Below, in pieces: positions 58,455 through 64,000 of a stretch of DNA of 64,000 nt (the stretch's first letter is position 1; every line of letters starts with the position of its first letter). Source of the stretch: Methanobacteriota archaeon (lineage in GTDB: Archaea > Methanobacteriota > Methanobacteria > Methanobacteriales > Methanobacteriaceae); assembly GCA_023411115.1 (NCBI GenBank), contig JAEYPF010000014.1, positions 1 through 64,000 of the forward strand, written 5' to 3'. The notes under the pieces are model-generated. The model made no database searches, was not told the DNA's origin, and worked only from the letters and a program-made list of their open reading frames with translations. A program made the position numbers and the translations under genes.

Positions 58455-58865
58455 TTATCCTTCACCAAGATTTTGGCCAGTTTGTGCGTCTATTAGAATT
58501 CCGTTTATCAAATTACCATTTAGCATTACTGGAACTTTCCATATGTATCCACCTTTGAAACTGCCGTAAGCTTTTTGATATAACAATTTTGGAGTTCCAG
58601 GATACGCACCAGAAGTTTCAATGTACTGTTTTGCTATTTGTTTTGCTTGTTCTGCAGTAATATTTGTTTTTATAGTTTCATTGGTTTTTTTAGGGGTCTC
58701 GGCTGATTTTGTGTGTTCTTTCATGTGAGTTTCATTTAAAGTTGTATTTTGTAGATCATTCTGTGCACTTTTAATTGAATTCATGCCTGATGCACTGGCA
58801 TAAACCCCTCCAGTGGCTATTATAGCTATAATTGCAATTAAGATGGCAATTTCCCTTTTTCTCAT
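58455..58865 (-). CDS. Exported PepSY-domain protein
   Basis: A 136-residue protein: signal or anchor helix (EIAILIAIIAIIATGGVYAS), a polar linker rich in Lys, Thr and Asn, and a PepSY domain opening with ITAEQAKQIAKQYIETSG and closing with NLINGILIDAQTGQNLGEG. PepSY domains occur outside the cell and may hold peptidases inactive or bind small ligands. Related in layout to the PepSY-like lipoprotein at 16538, but without a lipobox. It converges with the PRC-barrel gene over a 12-bp inverted repeat. Confidence 0.82.
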   Translation of the reverse strand: MRKREIAILIAIIAIIATGGVYASASGMNSIKSAQNDLQNTTLNETHMKEHTKSAETPKKTNETIKTNITAEQAKQIAKQYIETSGAYPGTPKLLYQKAYGSFKGGYIWKVPVMLNGNLINGILIDAQTGQNLGEG

Positions 58866-59000
58866 TACTTTTCGCCTTATAAGATCGGTTAATTAATGTA
58901 AAATGGAACATTTTAAATATTTAAAGTTTTGGATCAAAGGCTGATTTAATTTAATATTAAATTAAAAATAGAATGTAGATATAAAATTTATGATGCATAT

Positions 59001-59549
59001 TTAATCTAATTTTTTTAAATGAATTTTGTTGGAATTTCCCACCTTAAATTCATGAACTTTATATTCATTACCTGTAATATCTTCCATTCCTGCTCGGGTA
59101 ATAAGTGTAATTGGTTGAAGATAGTTGATTAATAAGTCTTCCACCATAAAATCTGATTTATTGTTTATATCGGGGCTTTTTAAACAGATCTTCAGGCCAG
59201 TATTATTGATTTGATAGTTAATATTTTCAATATGTGATGATCTGCTGCTAAAACAATTTAAAACTTGATTTAATGGTTCATGTTGTGTTTCAAAATTTGA
59301 AGTACTATTTAAATTCCTTTTTATACGATCCCACATTTGCATGCCTAGAAAACGACCCACATAACCCGTTCCTTCCTTTAATATGACGAAATCGTTGTAT
59401 CTAATCCACATATCCATGGCTTCGACCATAGCTTTACTATACCACCCTTTTTCAAATTTAAATTTTTGAGAGGCAAGTTTCTTGAATTTATAGTCTAGAT
59501 CAGGGGGTACGGATACAGTCGCTCTTTTTAGATTTGTAATTTCATCCAT
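59001..59549 (-). CDS. RHH-like DNA-binding protein, divergent from the Roadblock/GTPase operon
   Basis: A 182-residue protein. The first 50 residues look like a ribbon-helix-helix domain: KRATVSVPPDLDYKFKKLAS (strand and helix 1), then KGWYSKAMVEAMDMWIRY (helix 2). The rest (about 60-182) is a beta-rich domain that I do not recognise, with VLNCFSSRSSHIENINYQIN and ITLITRAGMEDITGN, recalling V4R-type small-ligand domains only faintly. It is transcribed away from the Roadblock operon across 397 bases containing a cluster of TGYGCA sites, so it is a candidate regulator of that operon. Function is inferred from position. Confidence 0.65.
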   Translation of the reverse strand: MDEITNLKRATVSVPPDLDYKFKKLASQKFKFEKGWYSKAMVEAMDMWIRYNDFVILKEGTGYVGRFLGMQMWDRIKRNLNSTSNFETQHEPLNQVLNCFSSRSSHIENINYQINNTGLKICLKSPDINNKSDFMVEDLLINYLQPITLITRAGMEDITGNEYKVHEFKVGNSNKIHLKKLD

Positions 59550-59738
59550 AATATCACTTTAACATAATCAAAACGAAATGCAACATTTTGTAAGTCAGTA
59601 CAAACAAGAATATGTTATATAGTATTATCATCCCCTATAAATGTTTTTAGCGTTATTTTAGTTAAAAGTATTATTAATATCCAGTAATATCCCTTTAATA
59701 ATAGGTATATGGTCGTTTTATTAGATATATTTAAATTT

Positions 59739-59793
59739 TGTGCAACTGCGCACTACACATTTTGCGCAACTGTGCAAGTGCACAGTTTAAATA
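59739..59793. promoter_or_regulatory. Cluster of five TGYGCA sites abutting a TATA box
   Basis: TGTGCA (59739), TGCGCA (59747), TGCGCA (59763), TGTGCA (59771) and the inverted TGCACA (59779) make two direct copies of TGYGCAACTGYGCA at a 24-base period plus one inverted hexamer. The last lies two bases before the TATA box TTTAAATA (59786-59793), over the BRE. The other parts of the 59550-59946 spacer show nothing more. Confidence 0.7.
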
Positions 59794-59946
59794 ATTATTT
59801 CTTTTGTTTAAATCAATCACCGATTATACAGCTGTAGAACTATGGAATTTAATTTAAATCCGTTTTCTTCTGCTGCAGATTAAATAAGAATATTCGAATG
59901 GGTATACAAAGAAAAAACCATTAAAAAACATTTTGGAGACTTAATT

Positions 59947-60321
59947 ATGGGACTTAGAGAAGACGTTGGGGGACTATTAAAAGAACTTTTAGAAAGGGCA
60001 CCTGGAGATATTAGTGGTGCAGCAGTACTCAGACCAGATGGCCTTATGATAGCATCTGCACTACCTAAAGAAGCAGATGAGAAAAGAGTAGCAGCCATGG
60101 GAGCAGCTATGGTAGGTACTTCACAGAGAACATGTGATGAGCTTGAAAGAGGAGATCTAAATCAGGTGGTTATAGATGGAGCAACTGGAAAGGCAATACT
60201 GGCATATGCTGGAGAAAAAGCCATATTGGCTGCTCTTTCCCCTGGAGAAGTAAATTTAGGGCTTGCATTACTTGAACTTGAGAGGACAGCAGATAAAATA
60301 AAAGAAGTTATGGCTAGTTAG
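59947..60321 (+). CDS. Roadblock/LC7 (MglB-like) protein 1
   Basis: A 124-residue Roadblock/LC7-fold protein, first of a five-gene operon. In bacteria MglB, of this fold, dimerises and activates the polarity GTPase MglA. The pattern is ISGAAVLRPDGLMIASALP, VAAMGAAMVGTSQRTCDELE and EKAILAALSPGEVNLGLALL. The composition is more Ala-rich than the other two Roadblock proteins of the operon. GGAG precedes the ATG by eight bases. It probably forms homodimers or heterodimers with its siblings and contacts the GTPase encoded at 60884. Confidence 0.92.
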   Translation: MGLREDVGGLLKELLERAPGDISGAAVLRPDGLMIASALPKEADEKRVAAMGAAMVGTSQRTCDELERGDLNQVVIDGATGKAILAYAGEKAILAALSPGEVNLGLALLELERTADKIKEVMAS

Positions 60322-60332
60322 GAGGTAATAAA

Positions 60333-60812
60333 GTGACAGAACAGGAAAATCAGGCGGCTTCTTTGAATACTTTACTTATGGGAATATTGATGGGATTTAC
60401 TGTAAGTATGTGGAGAGTATCTGGTGAAGGATCTGGGGGAGTTTCCAGATCTTTTGGAGAAGATTTATGGGGTTTGACAAAACAAAGGGCACAGGTAATT
60501 GGAGAAGAATTAGATACAAGTACCCCTGATACTGCAATGGACTTTTTTAAAAGGTATATTGTTGGGGTTTACAACGCTGCAGACAATATAGAGTACAGTG
60601 CTAGTGAAGATACTGTGGAAATGACAGTAGAAAATTGTAAGCTCCATCATTACACTGATTTCTTAGAAGCAAATGGAGTTCCTCGTTCAGCTGGATGTCC
60701 ATTTGCTCTGGCAGGCGTTGCAATGATGGAAGAAGTAACTGGCGACCCATTTATAATTGATAGTATAGAATCTAATGATGGTACCAGTAAAATGGTCCTG
60801 AAAAGGCTATAA
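60333..60812 (+). CDS. V4R/hydrocarbon-binding-like protein
   Basis: A 159-residue protein of the V4R-like hydrocarbon-binding family (related to COG1719 and the TRAPP Bet3 fold). It has LWGLTKQRAQVIGEELDTST, VYNAADNIEYSASEDTVEM and a C-terminal Cys/His block VENCKLHHYTDF and RSAGCPFALAGVAMMEE that could bind a metal or ligand. Bet3/V4R proteins bind acyl chains or other small hydrophobic molecules, so it may be the sensor of the operon. GTG start behind GGAGGTAATAAA, only 11 bases after the first Roadblock gene. Confidence 0.82.
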   Translation: MTEQENQAASLNTLLMGILMGFTVSMWRVSGEGSGGVSRSFGEDLWGLTKQRAQVIGEELDTSTPDTAMDFFKRYIVGVYNAADNIEYSASEDTVEMTVENCKLHHYTDFLEANGVPRSAGCPFALAGVAMMEEVTGDPFIIDSIESNDGTSKMVLKRL

Positions 60813-60883
60813 CTAGCTTTAACGCAGTAAACTAATATTTGGGGTATAAATTAGAGCCAATGTATAAGGGGTGTTAAAGAATA

Positions 60884-61405
60884 ATGGCAGCGGGGTCTAT
60901 CCTTAAAGTAGTTGTATTCGGTGCTCTTAATGCAGGAAAAACTACATTTGTAGAGAAATTAAGCGGACAAAATCTTTTTTTAAAGGGTGAATTTGAAAGC
61001 ATTACCACAAGTTTTGATTTTGTCCAGATCGAACAGCAGGAGTCATTGATACATTTATTTGCCAGTCCGGGGCATAGAAGATTCTCTTTTATGTGGAACA
61101 CACTTGCTACTGGAATGAATGGAGCTATACTTTTAATTGACTCTACTGTAGGGATAACTCCCGTTGACCATGAACTTATAACGTTTATAGAAAGTTATGA
61201 TGTGCCCTATATCGTTGTCGCCAATAAAAATGATATCTGTGAAATTAAAGATTCACAGATTAGGGAAGAACTTAATATATCCGAGGATATTCCGGTGGTT
61301 AACACATCGGCACTTGCAAATCAAGATCTTGAAAATATTATGGGCAGTCTCATAAAGAGAATGAAGAAAAAATTAAATAGTTCAGGTAAATCCAATGAAA
61401 ATTGA
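60884..61405 (+). CDS. Small Ras-like GTPase (MglA-like)
   Basis: A 173-residue small GTPase. P loop GALNAGKTTFVEKL; switch II reads LFASPGHRRFSFMW, so the usual Asp of DxxG is missing, as in MglA-type GTPases; NKND gives guanine specificity; TSAL is the G5 motif. Switch I probably holds the Thr-Thr in FESITTSFDF. No membrane anchor. It lies in one operon with three Roadblock proteins and a V4R-like protein and ends 11 bases inside the next gene, so expression is coupled. Its likely task is polarity, surface or metabolic signalling, with Roadblock proteins as activators; the output is unknown. Confidence 0.9.
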   Translation: MAAGSILKVVVFGALNAGKTTFVEKLSGQNLFLKGEFESITTSFDFVQIEQQESLIHLFASPGHRRFSFMWNTLATGMNGAILLIDSTVGITPVDHELITFIESYDVPYIVVANKNDICEIKDSQIREELNISEDIPVVNTSALANQDLENIMGSLIKRMKKKLNSSGKSNEN

Positions 61406-61748
61406 AACAACTTTTGAAAAGGCGTTGATTTCTATAAATAGGATCAATGGAGTAAAAGATTCTATTGTAGCAGGATTAGATGGTATTCCTTTAGGTAAAA
61501 TAGATAAAAATACTTCTATTTTAAGTGCTACCACTGTTGCAGCACTTGGGGCCGTTAGAGAAATGATAAAAAGTATTAGTTACGGTAATTTAGAGAAATT
61601 AATAGTTGAAACGGATTTTGGAAAGATTATCATAGAAGAATTTGGGAAAAGACATGTTGTAATTGTATTAACTGAAACCAATGCAAATATAGGAATGATC
61701 AGATTAATGCTTAAAAAAGCCGTTAAGGAACATGTAGACAATAATTAA
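61395..61748 (+). CDS. Roadblock/LC7 protein 2
   Basis: A 117-residue Roadblock/LC7 protein. Pattern: ALISINRINGVKDSIVAGLD, ILSATTVAALGAVREMIKSI and GKRHVVIVLTETNANIGMIR. Its ATG overlaps the GTPase gene by 11 bases, the strongest sign in the operon of a direct complex between the two products, as with MglA and MglB. It differs clearly from the first Roadblock protein in sequence. Confidence 0.88.
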   Translation: MKIETTFEKALISINRINGVKDSIVAGLDGIPLGKIDKNTSILSATTVAALGAVREMIKSISYGNLEKLIVETDFGKIIIEEFGKRHVVIVLTETNANIGMIRLMLKKAVKEHVDNN

Positions 61749-61790
61749 CATATTTACATCATTTAAATTATCAATTAAGGCAGTGATTTA

Positions 61791-62168
61791 ATGAAGCCAA
61801 TTTCAGAGCAAATTCAGGAAGTTCTTGAGGATATGCAGGCACGTGCAGACATTAAGGAGTCTTATGTTATTCGGAAAGATGGATTAATATTCACTTCAAG
61901 TAATCCTCATGTTAAAAACCAGAGAATAGCTGCAATGTCTGCATCTTTACTGGAAATTGGTAAAAAAACCCTTGAAGATGTAGGTAATGATGATTTAAAA
62001 CGTCTTTTAATAACAGGAGACAAAATACAGATAATTATTATGGGTTTTTCCTCTGTAGCTTTAGTATGTTCTATGGGTTCAAATGCTAATACTGGTATGG
62101 TTTTTTTAAGGATGAAAAAAGCAGTAGAAAAAATATATGTTATAATGCAGGAAGCATACCTTGAGTAA
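61791..62168 (+). CDS. Roadblock/LC7 protein 3
   Basis: A 125-residue Roadblock/LC7 protein and last gene of the operon. Pattern: QARADIKESYVIRKDGLIFT, MSASLLEIGKKTLEDVGNDD and LVCSMGSNANTGMVFLRMKK. The NTGMVFLRMKKAVE end resembles NIGMIRLMLKKAVK of Roadblock 2, so these two are closer to each other than to Roadblock 1. The ATG follows AGTGATTTA. It may act as a scaffold or as a second regulator of the GTPase. Confidence 0.88.
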   Translation: MKPISEQIQEVLEDMQARADIKESYVIRKDGLIFTSSNPHVKNQRIAAMSASLLEIGKKTLEDVGNDDLKRLLITGDKIQIIIMGFSSVALVCSMGSNANTGMVFLRMKKAVEKIYVIMQEAYLE

Positions 62169-62204
62169 TATTATTTTTATTTTAAAATAAGGGATAAGTT
62201 TAAG

Positions 62205-63044
62205 TTAGGGCCTTAGAACAGCACTTGCATGCCTTCCAGCCCAACACTGAATGCAAACACCAATTGGAAGCCCTGCAGTATGGGTATCTGCAGTTAGGAT
62301 CTTCACATCAAGGGCAGTGGTTTTACCACCCAGTCCCATGGGTCCAATTCCAGTTTCATTGAGGTTGTTTAATATATCTTCTTCAAGCTCTGCAATCATT
62401 TTATCTGGATTTCTTTCCCCAACTTTTCCAAGCAGCGCTTTTTTTGCAAGTTTCATCGCTAAATCTGACATTCCGCCAACCCCAACTCCAACAATTATAG
62501 GGGGGCATGGTTTTCCACCAGCAGCAATTACAGTATCCCGGACGAACTGTTTAATGCCTTCAATACCTTCTCCAGGCAAAGCCATTTTAAGAGCGTTGTT
62601 ATTTTCAGATCCAATACCCTTTGGAAAAACAGTTAATTCAATTTTTTCCTCATTAATAAGCTCAATATCAATTTGAGGAATTAAGTTACCTGTATTTGTC
62701 CCTGTATTTTTCCGTGTTAATGGGTTTACCACATTCGGCCTGAGTGGGATTTCTTCAGTCGCTCTTTTAACTCCATTTCTTATACCCTCATAGAGATTTT
62801 CAACATTTACCTTGCCGAGTTTAACAAAAATGATGGGAAGGCCTGTATCTTGACACATTGGAACGCCGAGTTTTTCGGCAGCTTCGATATTATCAAGTAT
62901 GGCTTTAAGATTTAGACGTGCAATTGATTTTTCTTCATTTTCATAGGCCTCTTCAAGCGCTTTCTTGACATCTTCAGGCAGCTTGATTACGGCTTCTTTG
63001 AATAGATCAAATATTGTATTTTCGATGGTGCTTTGGGTAATCAT
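62205..63044 (-). CDS. fumA: Class I fumarate hydratase, alpha (N-terminal) subunit
   Basis: A 279-residue catalytic subunit of the two-part iron-sulfur fumarase (FumA/TtdA type), which hydrates fumarate to malate in the incomplete reductive citric acid cycle of methanogens. Cluster cysteines are in VPMCQDTGLPIIFVKLG, GKPCPPIIVGVGVGG and GVCIQCWAGRH; GIGPMGLGGKTTALDVKI is also typical. The beta subunit is not in the window, as is usual in Methanobacteriales where the two genes lie apart. L-tartrate dehydratase is an alternative reading. Hairpin repeats lie upstream. Confidence 0.92.
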   Translation of the reverse strand: MITQSTIENTIFDLFKEAVIKLPEDVKKALEEAYENEEKSIARLNLKAILDNIEAAEKLGVPMCQDTGLPIIFVKLGKVNVENLYEGIRNGVKRATEEIPLRPNVVNPLTRKNTGTNTGNLIPQIDIELINEEKIELTVFPKGIGSENNNALKMALPGEGIEGIKQFVRDTVIAAGGKPCPPIIVGVGVGGMSDLAMKLAKKALLGKVGERNPDKMIAELEEDILNNLNETGIGPMGLGGKTTALDVKILTADTHTAGLPIGVCIQCWAGRHASAVLRP

Positions 63045-63091
63045 AATAATCCTCTAATTTCTATCTCTTGATGGTATATTGTGTTAAACTT

Positions 63092-63138
63092 AAAAAATTT
63101 ATGATTTTTTAGCATAGAAAAATGCATAGCATTTTTCT
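63092..63138. repeat. Two hairpins upstream of the fumarase gene
   Basis: AAAAAAT/ATTTTTT (63092-63110, 5-base loop) and the perfect AGAAAAATGC/GCATTTTTCT (63116-63138, loop ata). The second is nearly the same as the AGAAAATGCA hairpin in the aldehyde dehydrogenase insertion. Confidence 0.7.
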
Positions 63139-63299
63139 CCAGTATTATAAGTTTATATTTAAATTGGAGTTGCTAGTTCATGTATGTTTGAAATTTTTCT
63201 GATTTTGTTTATAATTTTTAAATTAACTATAAAATGATTTAAGTATGTATTCTGGGTATTTCAAACTTAGAACATGAAAAAAATAAAGTTTTTCAAATA

Positions 63300-63324
63300 A
63301 TTACATATGTAATACTTTTAATAT
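63300..63324 (+). promoter_or_regulatory. Palindrome and promoter before the 81-aa gene
   Basis: ATTACATATGTAAT (63300-63313) is a perfect 14-bp palindrome, followed by the AT-rich TTTTAATATA. The ATG at 63340 has no clear Shine-Dalgarno, so the transcript may be leaderless and the palindrome would overlap the TATA region. Confidence 0.55.
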
Positions 63325-63339
63325 AATTAGTATGATAAA

Positions 63340-63585
63340 ATGAAGGATTATACCTACGATGAAGTTTGGACTGAAATAGTTAAATTTGTATTGAAATTAC
63401 ATAAACATCCTGAGTACAGGCCCCAGACAGTTAAAGAGGCACAAAATATGTTGAGATTTATTCCTGAGATAAGGAACGTTATTCGTACAATTGAGGATAC
63501 AGATAAATATATTGAAATGATCACAATGGCTGATGAAGTGGAAGAGTTACTTCAAAAAGAATTAAATGAGCTTAAAAATCATTAA
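63340..63585 (+). CDS. Small helical protein of unknown function (81 aa)
   Basis: An 81-residue, wholly helical, charged protein: YTYDEVWTEIVKFVLKLHKH, then TVKEAQNMLRFIPEIRNVIR and MITMADEVEELLQKELNEL. No known motif. It has no ribosome site but lies close behind a palindrome-containing promoter, so a leaderless start is likely. It converges with the MEDS-domain gene. I do not recognise the family. Confidence 0.68.
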   Translation: MKDYTYDEVWTEIVKFVLKLHKHPEYRPQTVKEAQNMLRFIPEIRNVIRTIEDTDKYIEMITMADEVEELLQKELNELKNH

Positions 63586-63621
63586 TTTGGTCTACTTGAT
63601 GAATCGAGAAATTTATGAGCT

Positions 63622-64000
63622 TTACATCAGTGCCCATTCGCCTTCAAGTTCAGTAAGTGCGAATTGGTGGTTATTAACTACATCTATTACATCATCTGCA
63701 TTACATTTGTCAAGGGAATATGAACAAATGGCTATTATGTTGTAAGTACCAAGGACTCTATCTATTTCTTTTTCATACTGGCTAAAATCATCCCAATCTT
63801 CTTTTTCAAGCCAGAAAGTGTTTCCAGTTATTCTCATACCTTCATAGCCTTTATCCAGAGCAAGGTTGAGTTTGTTTAACCAGCCATCTAAAACCCTTTG
63901 TGAATCGAAAAATCCTCCTTTCTTGTACCAATCGGTGTAAGAAATGATTTCAATTTGTCCGTTCTCAAGGTAAGCATCAGCATTAGGAATTGCATCTTTA
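63622..64000 (-). CDS. MEDS-domain sensory protein (5' end outside window)
   Basis: The last 125 or so residues of a protein ending in a MEDS domain (methanogen/methylotroph DcmR sensory domain). The frame is open to the window edge. Family blocks visible are NADAYLENGQIEIISYTDWY, FDSQRVLDGWLNKLNLALDK, YEGMRITGNTFWLEKEDWDD and CSYSLDKCNADDVIDVVNNH followed by QFAL. The ATG at 63837 is internal. The gene stops right after the domain, so there is no kinase C-terminal to it, unlike many MEDS-histidine kinases. It is thought to sense small metabolites, perhaps hydrocarbon derivatives. Confidence 0.85.
   Translation of the reverse strand, partial: KDAIPNADAYLENGQIEIISYTDWYKKGGFFDSQRVLDGWLNKLNLALDKGYEGMRITGNTFWLEKEDWDDFSQYEKEIDRVLGTYNIIAICSYSLDKCNADDVIDVVNNHQFALTELEGEWALM

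Overview
This window reads as chromosomal DNA from a mesophilic hydrogenotrophic methanogen of the order Methanobacteriales, most likely Methanobacterium. The evidence is an AT-rich genome, archaeal TATA boxes of the TTTAWATA type, Shine-Dalgarno sites of the GGTGAT/GGAGG type, a complete archaeal CODH/acetyl-CoA synthase operon (cdhA-cdhB-cdhC-cooC-cdhD-cdhE), the methanogenesis-marker YcaO, a methanofuran-pathway kinase (MfnE), archaeal aEF-1beta and Pth2, and class III signal peptides. The species is inferred, not proven.

Layout. 1-5.6 kb: a cut histidine kinase, a flavin reductase, a CofA-like aldehyde dehydrogenase whose 3' end was rebuilt by a palindromic insertion, a TadC/pilin pair, and a TPR gene relic next to a GC-rich island. 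5.6-15.4 kb: M24 peptidase, HIT protein, M50 protease, YcaO, a membrane Mo-cofactor oxidoreductase, two ICMT-like methyltransferases, a response regulator and two small His-rich membrane proteins. 15.7-19.1 kb: an array of four PsbP-like exported proteins plus a PepSY-like lipoprotein. 19.3-21 kb: pth2, mfnE, a zinc ribbon and aEF-1beta. 21-30.5 kb: a GH15 enzyme with a sugar-porter MFS protein, a TctA-like permease, a methyltransferase and a VirB11/TadC pilus-type pair. 30.5-41.5 kb: Co/Ni ECF transporter parts (CbiM, CbiQ) divergent from the Ni-dependent CODH/ACS operon, then two ferredoxins. 41.5-49.2 kb: Ogt, a HEAT-PsbP fusion, ferredoxin plus geranylgeranyl reductase, tRNA-Leu and tRNA-Thr, a possible structured RNA, TRAM protein, CDF transporter and phosphoesterase. 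49.7-57.2 kb: phosphate block (HTH-PhoU fusion, two PstS, PstC, PstA, PstB, PhoU). 57.5-64 kb: small HTH and PRC-barrel proteins, PepSY protein, and a five-gene Roadblock/V4R/MglA-like GTPase operon faced by an RHH-like gene, then a fumarase subunit and a MEDS-domain protein.

The most unusual signals are: (1) a dispersed family of tandem perfect hairpins, mostly with 3-nt loops, at six loci, one of which has inserted into the end of a gene with a 34-bp duplication; (2) three genes whose only sensible start is AUU behind a strong Shine-Dalgarno; (3) the Roadblock/GTPase operon with a cluster of five TGYGCA sites abutting its TATA box; (4) PsbP-like proteins expanded in tandem and fused to HEAT repeats; (5) clear palindromic operators at several promoters (ferredoxin, pstS, HTH gene, HTH-PhoU operon).
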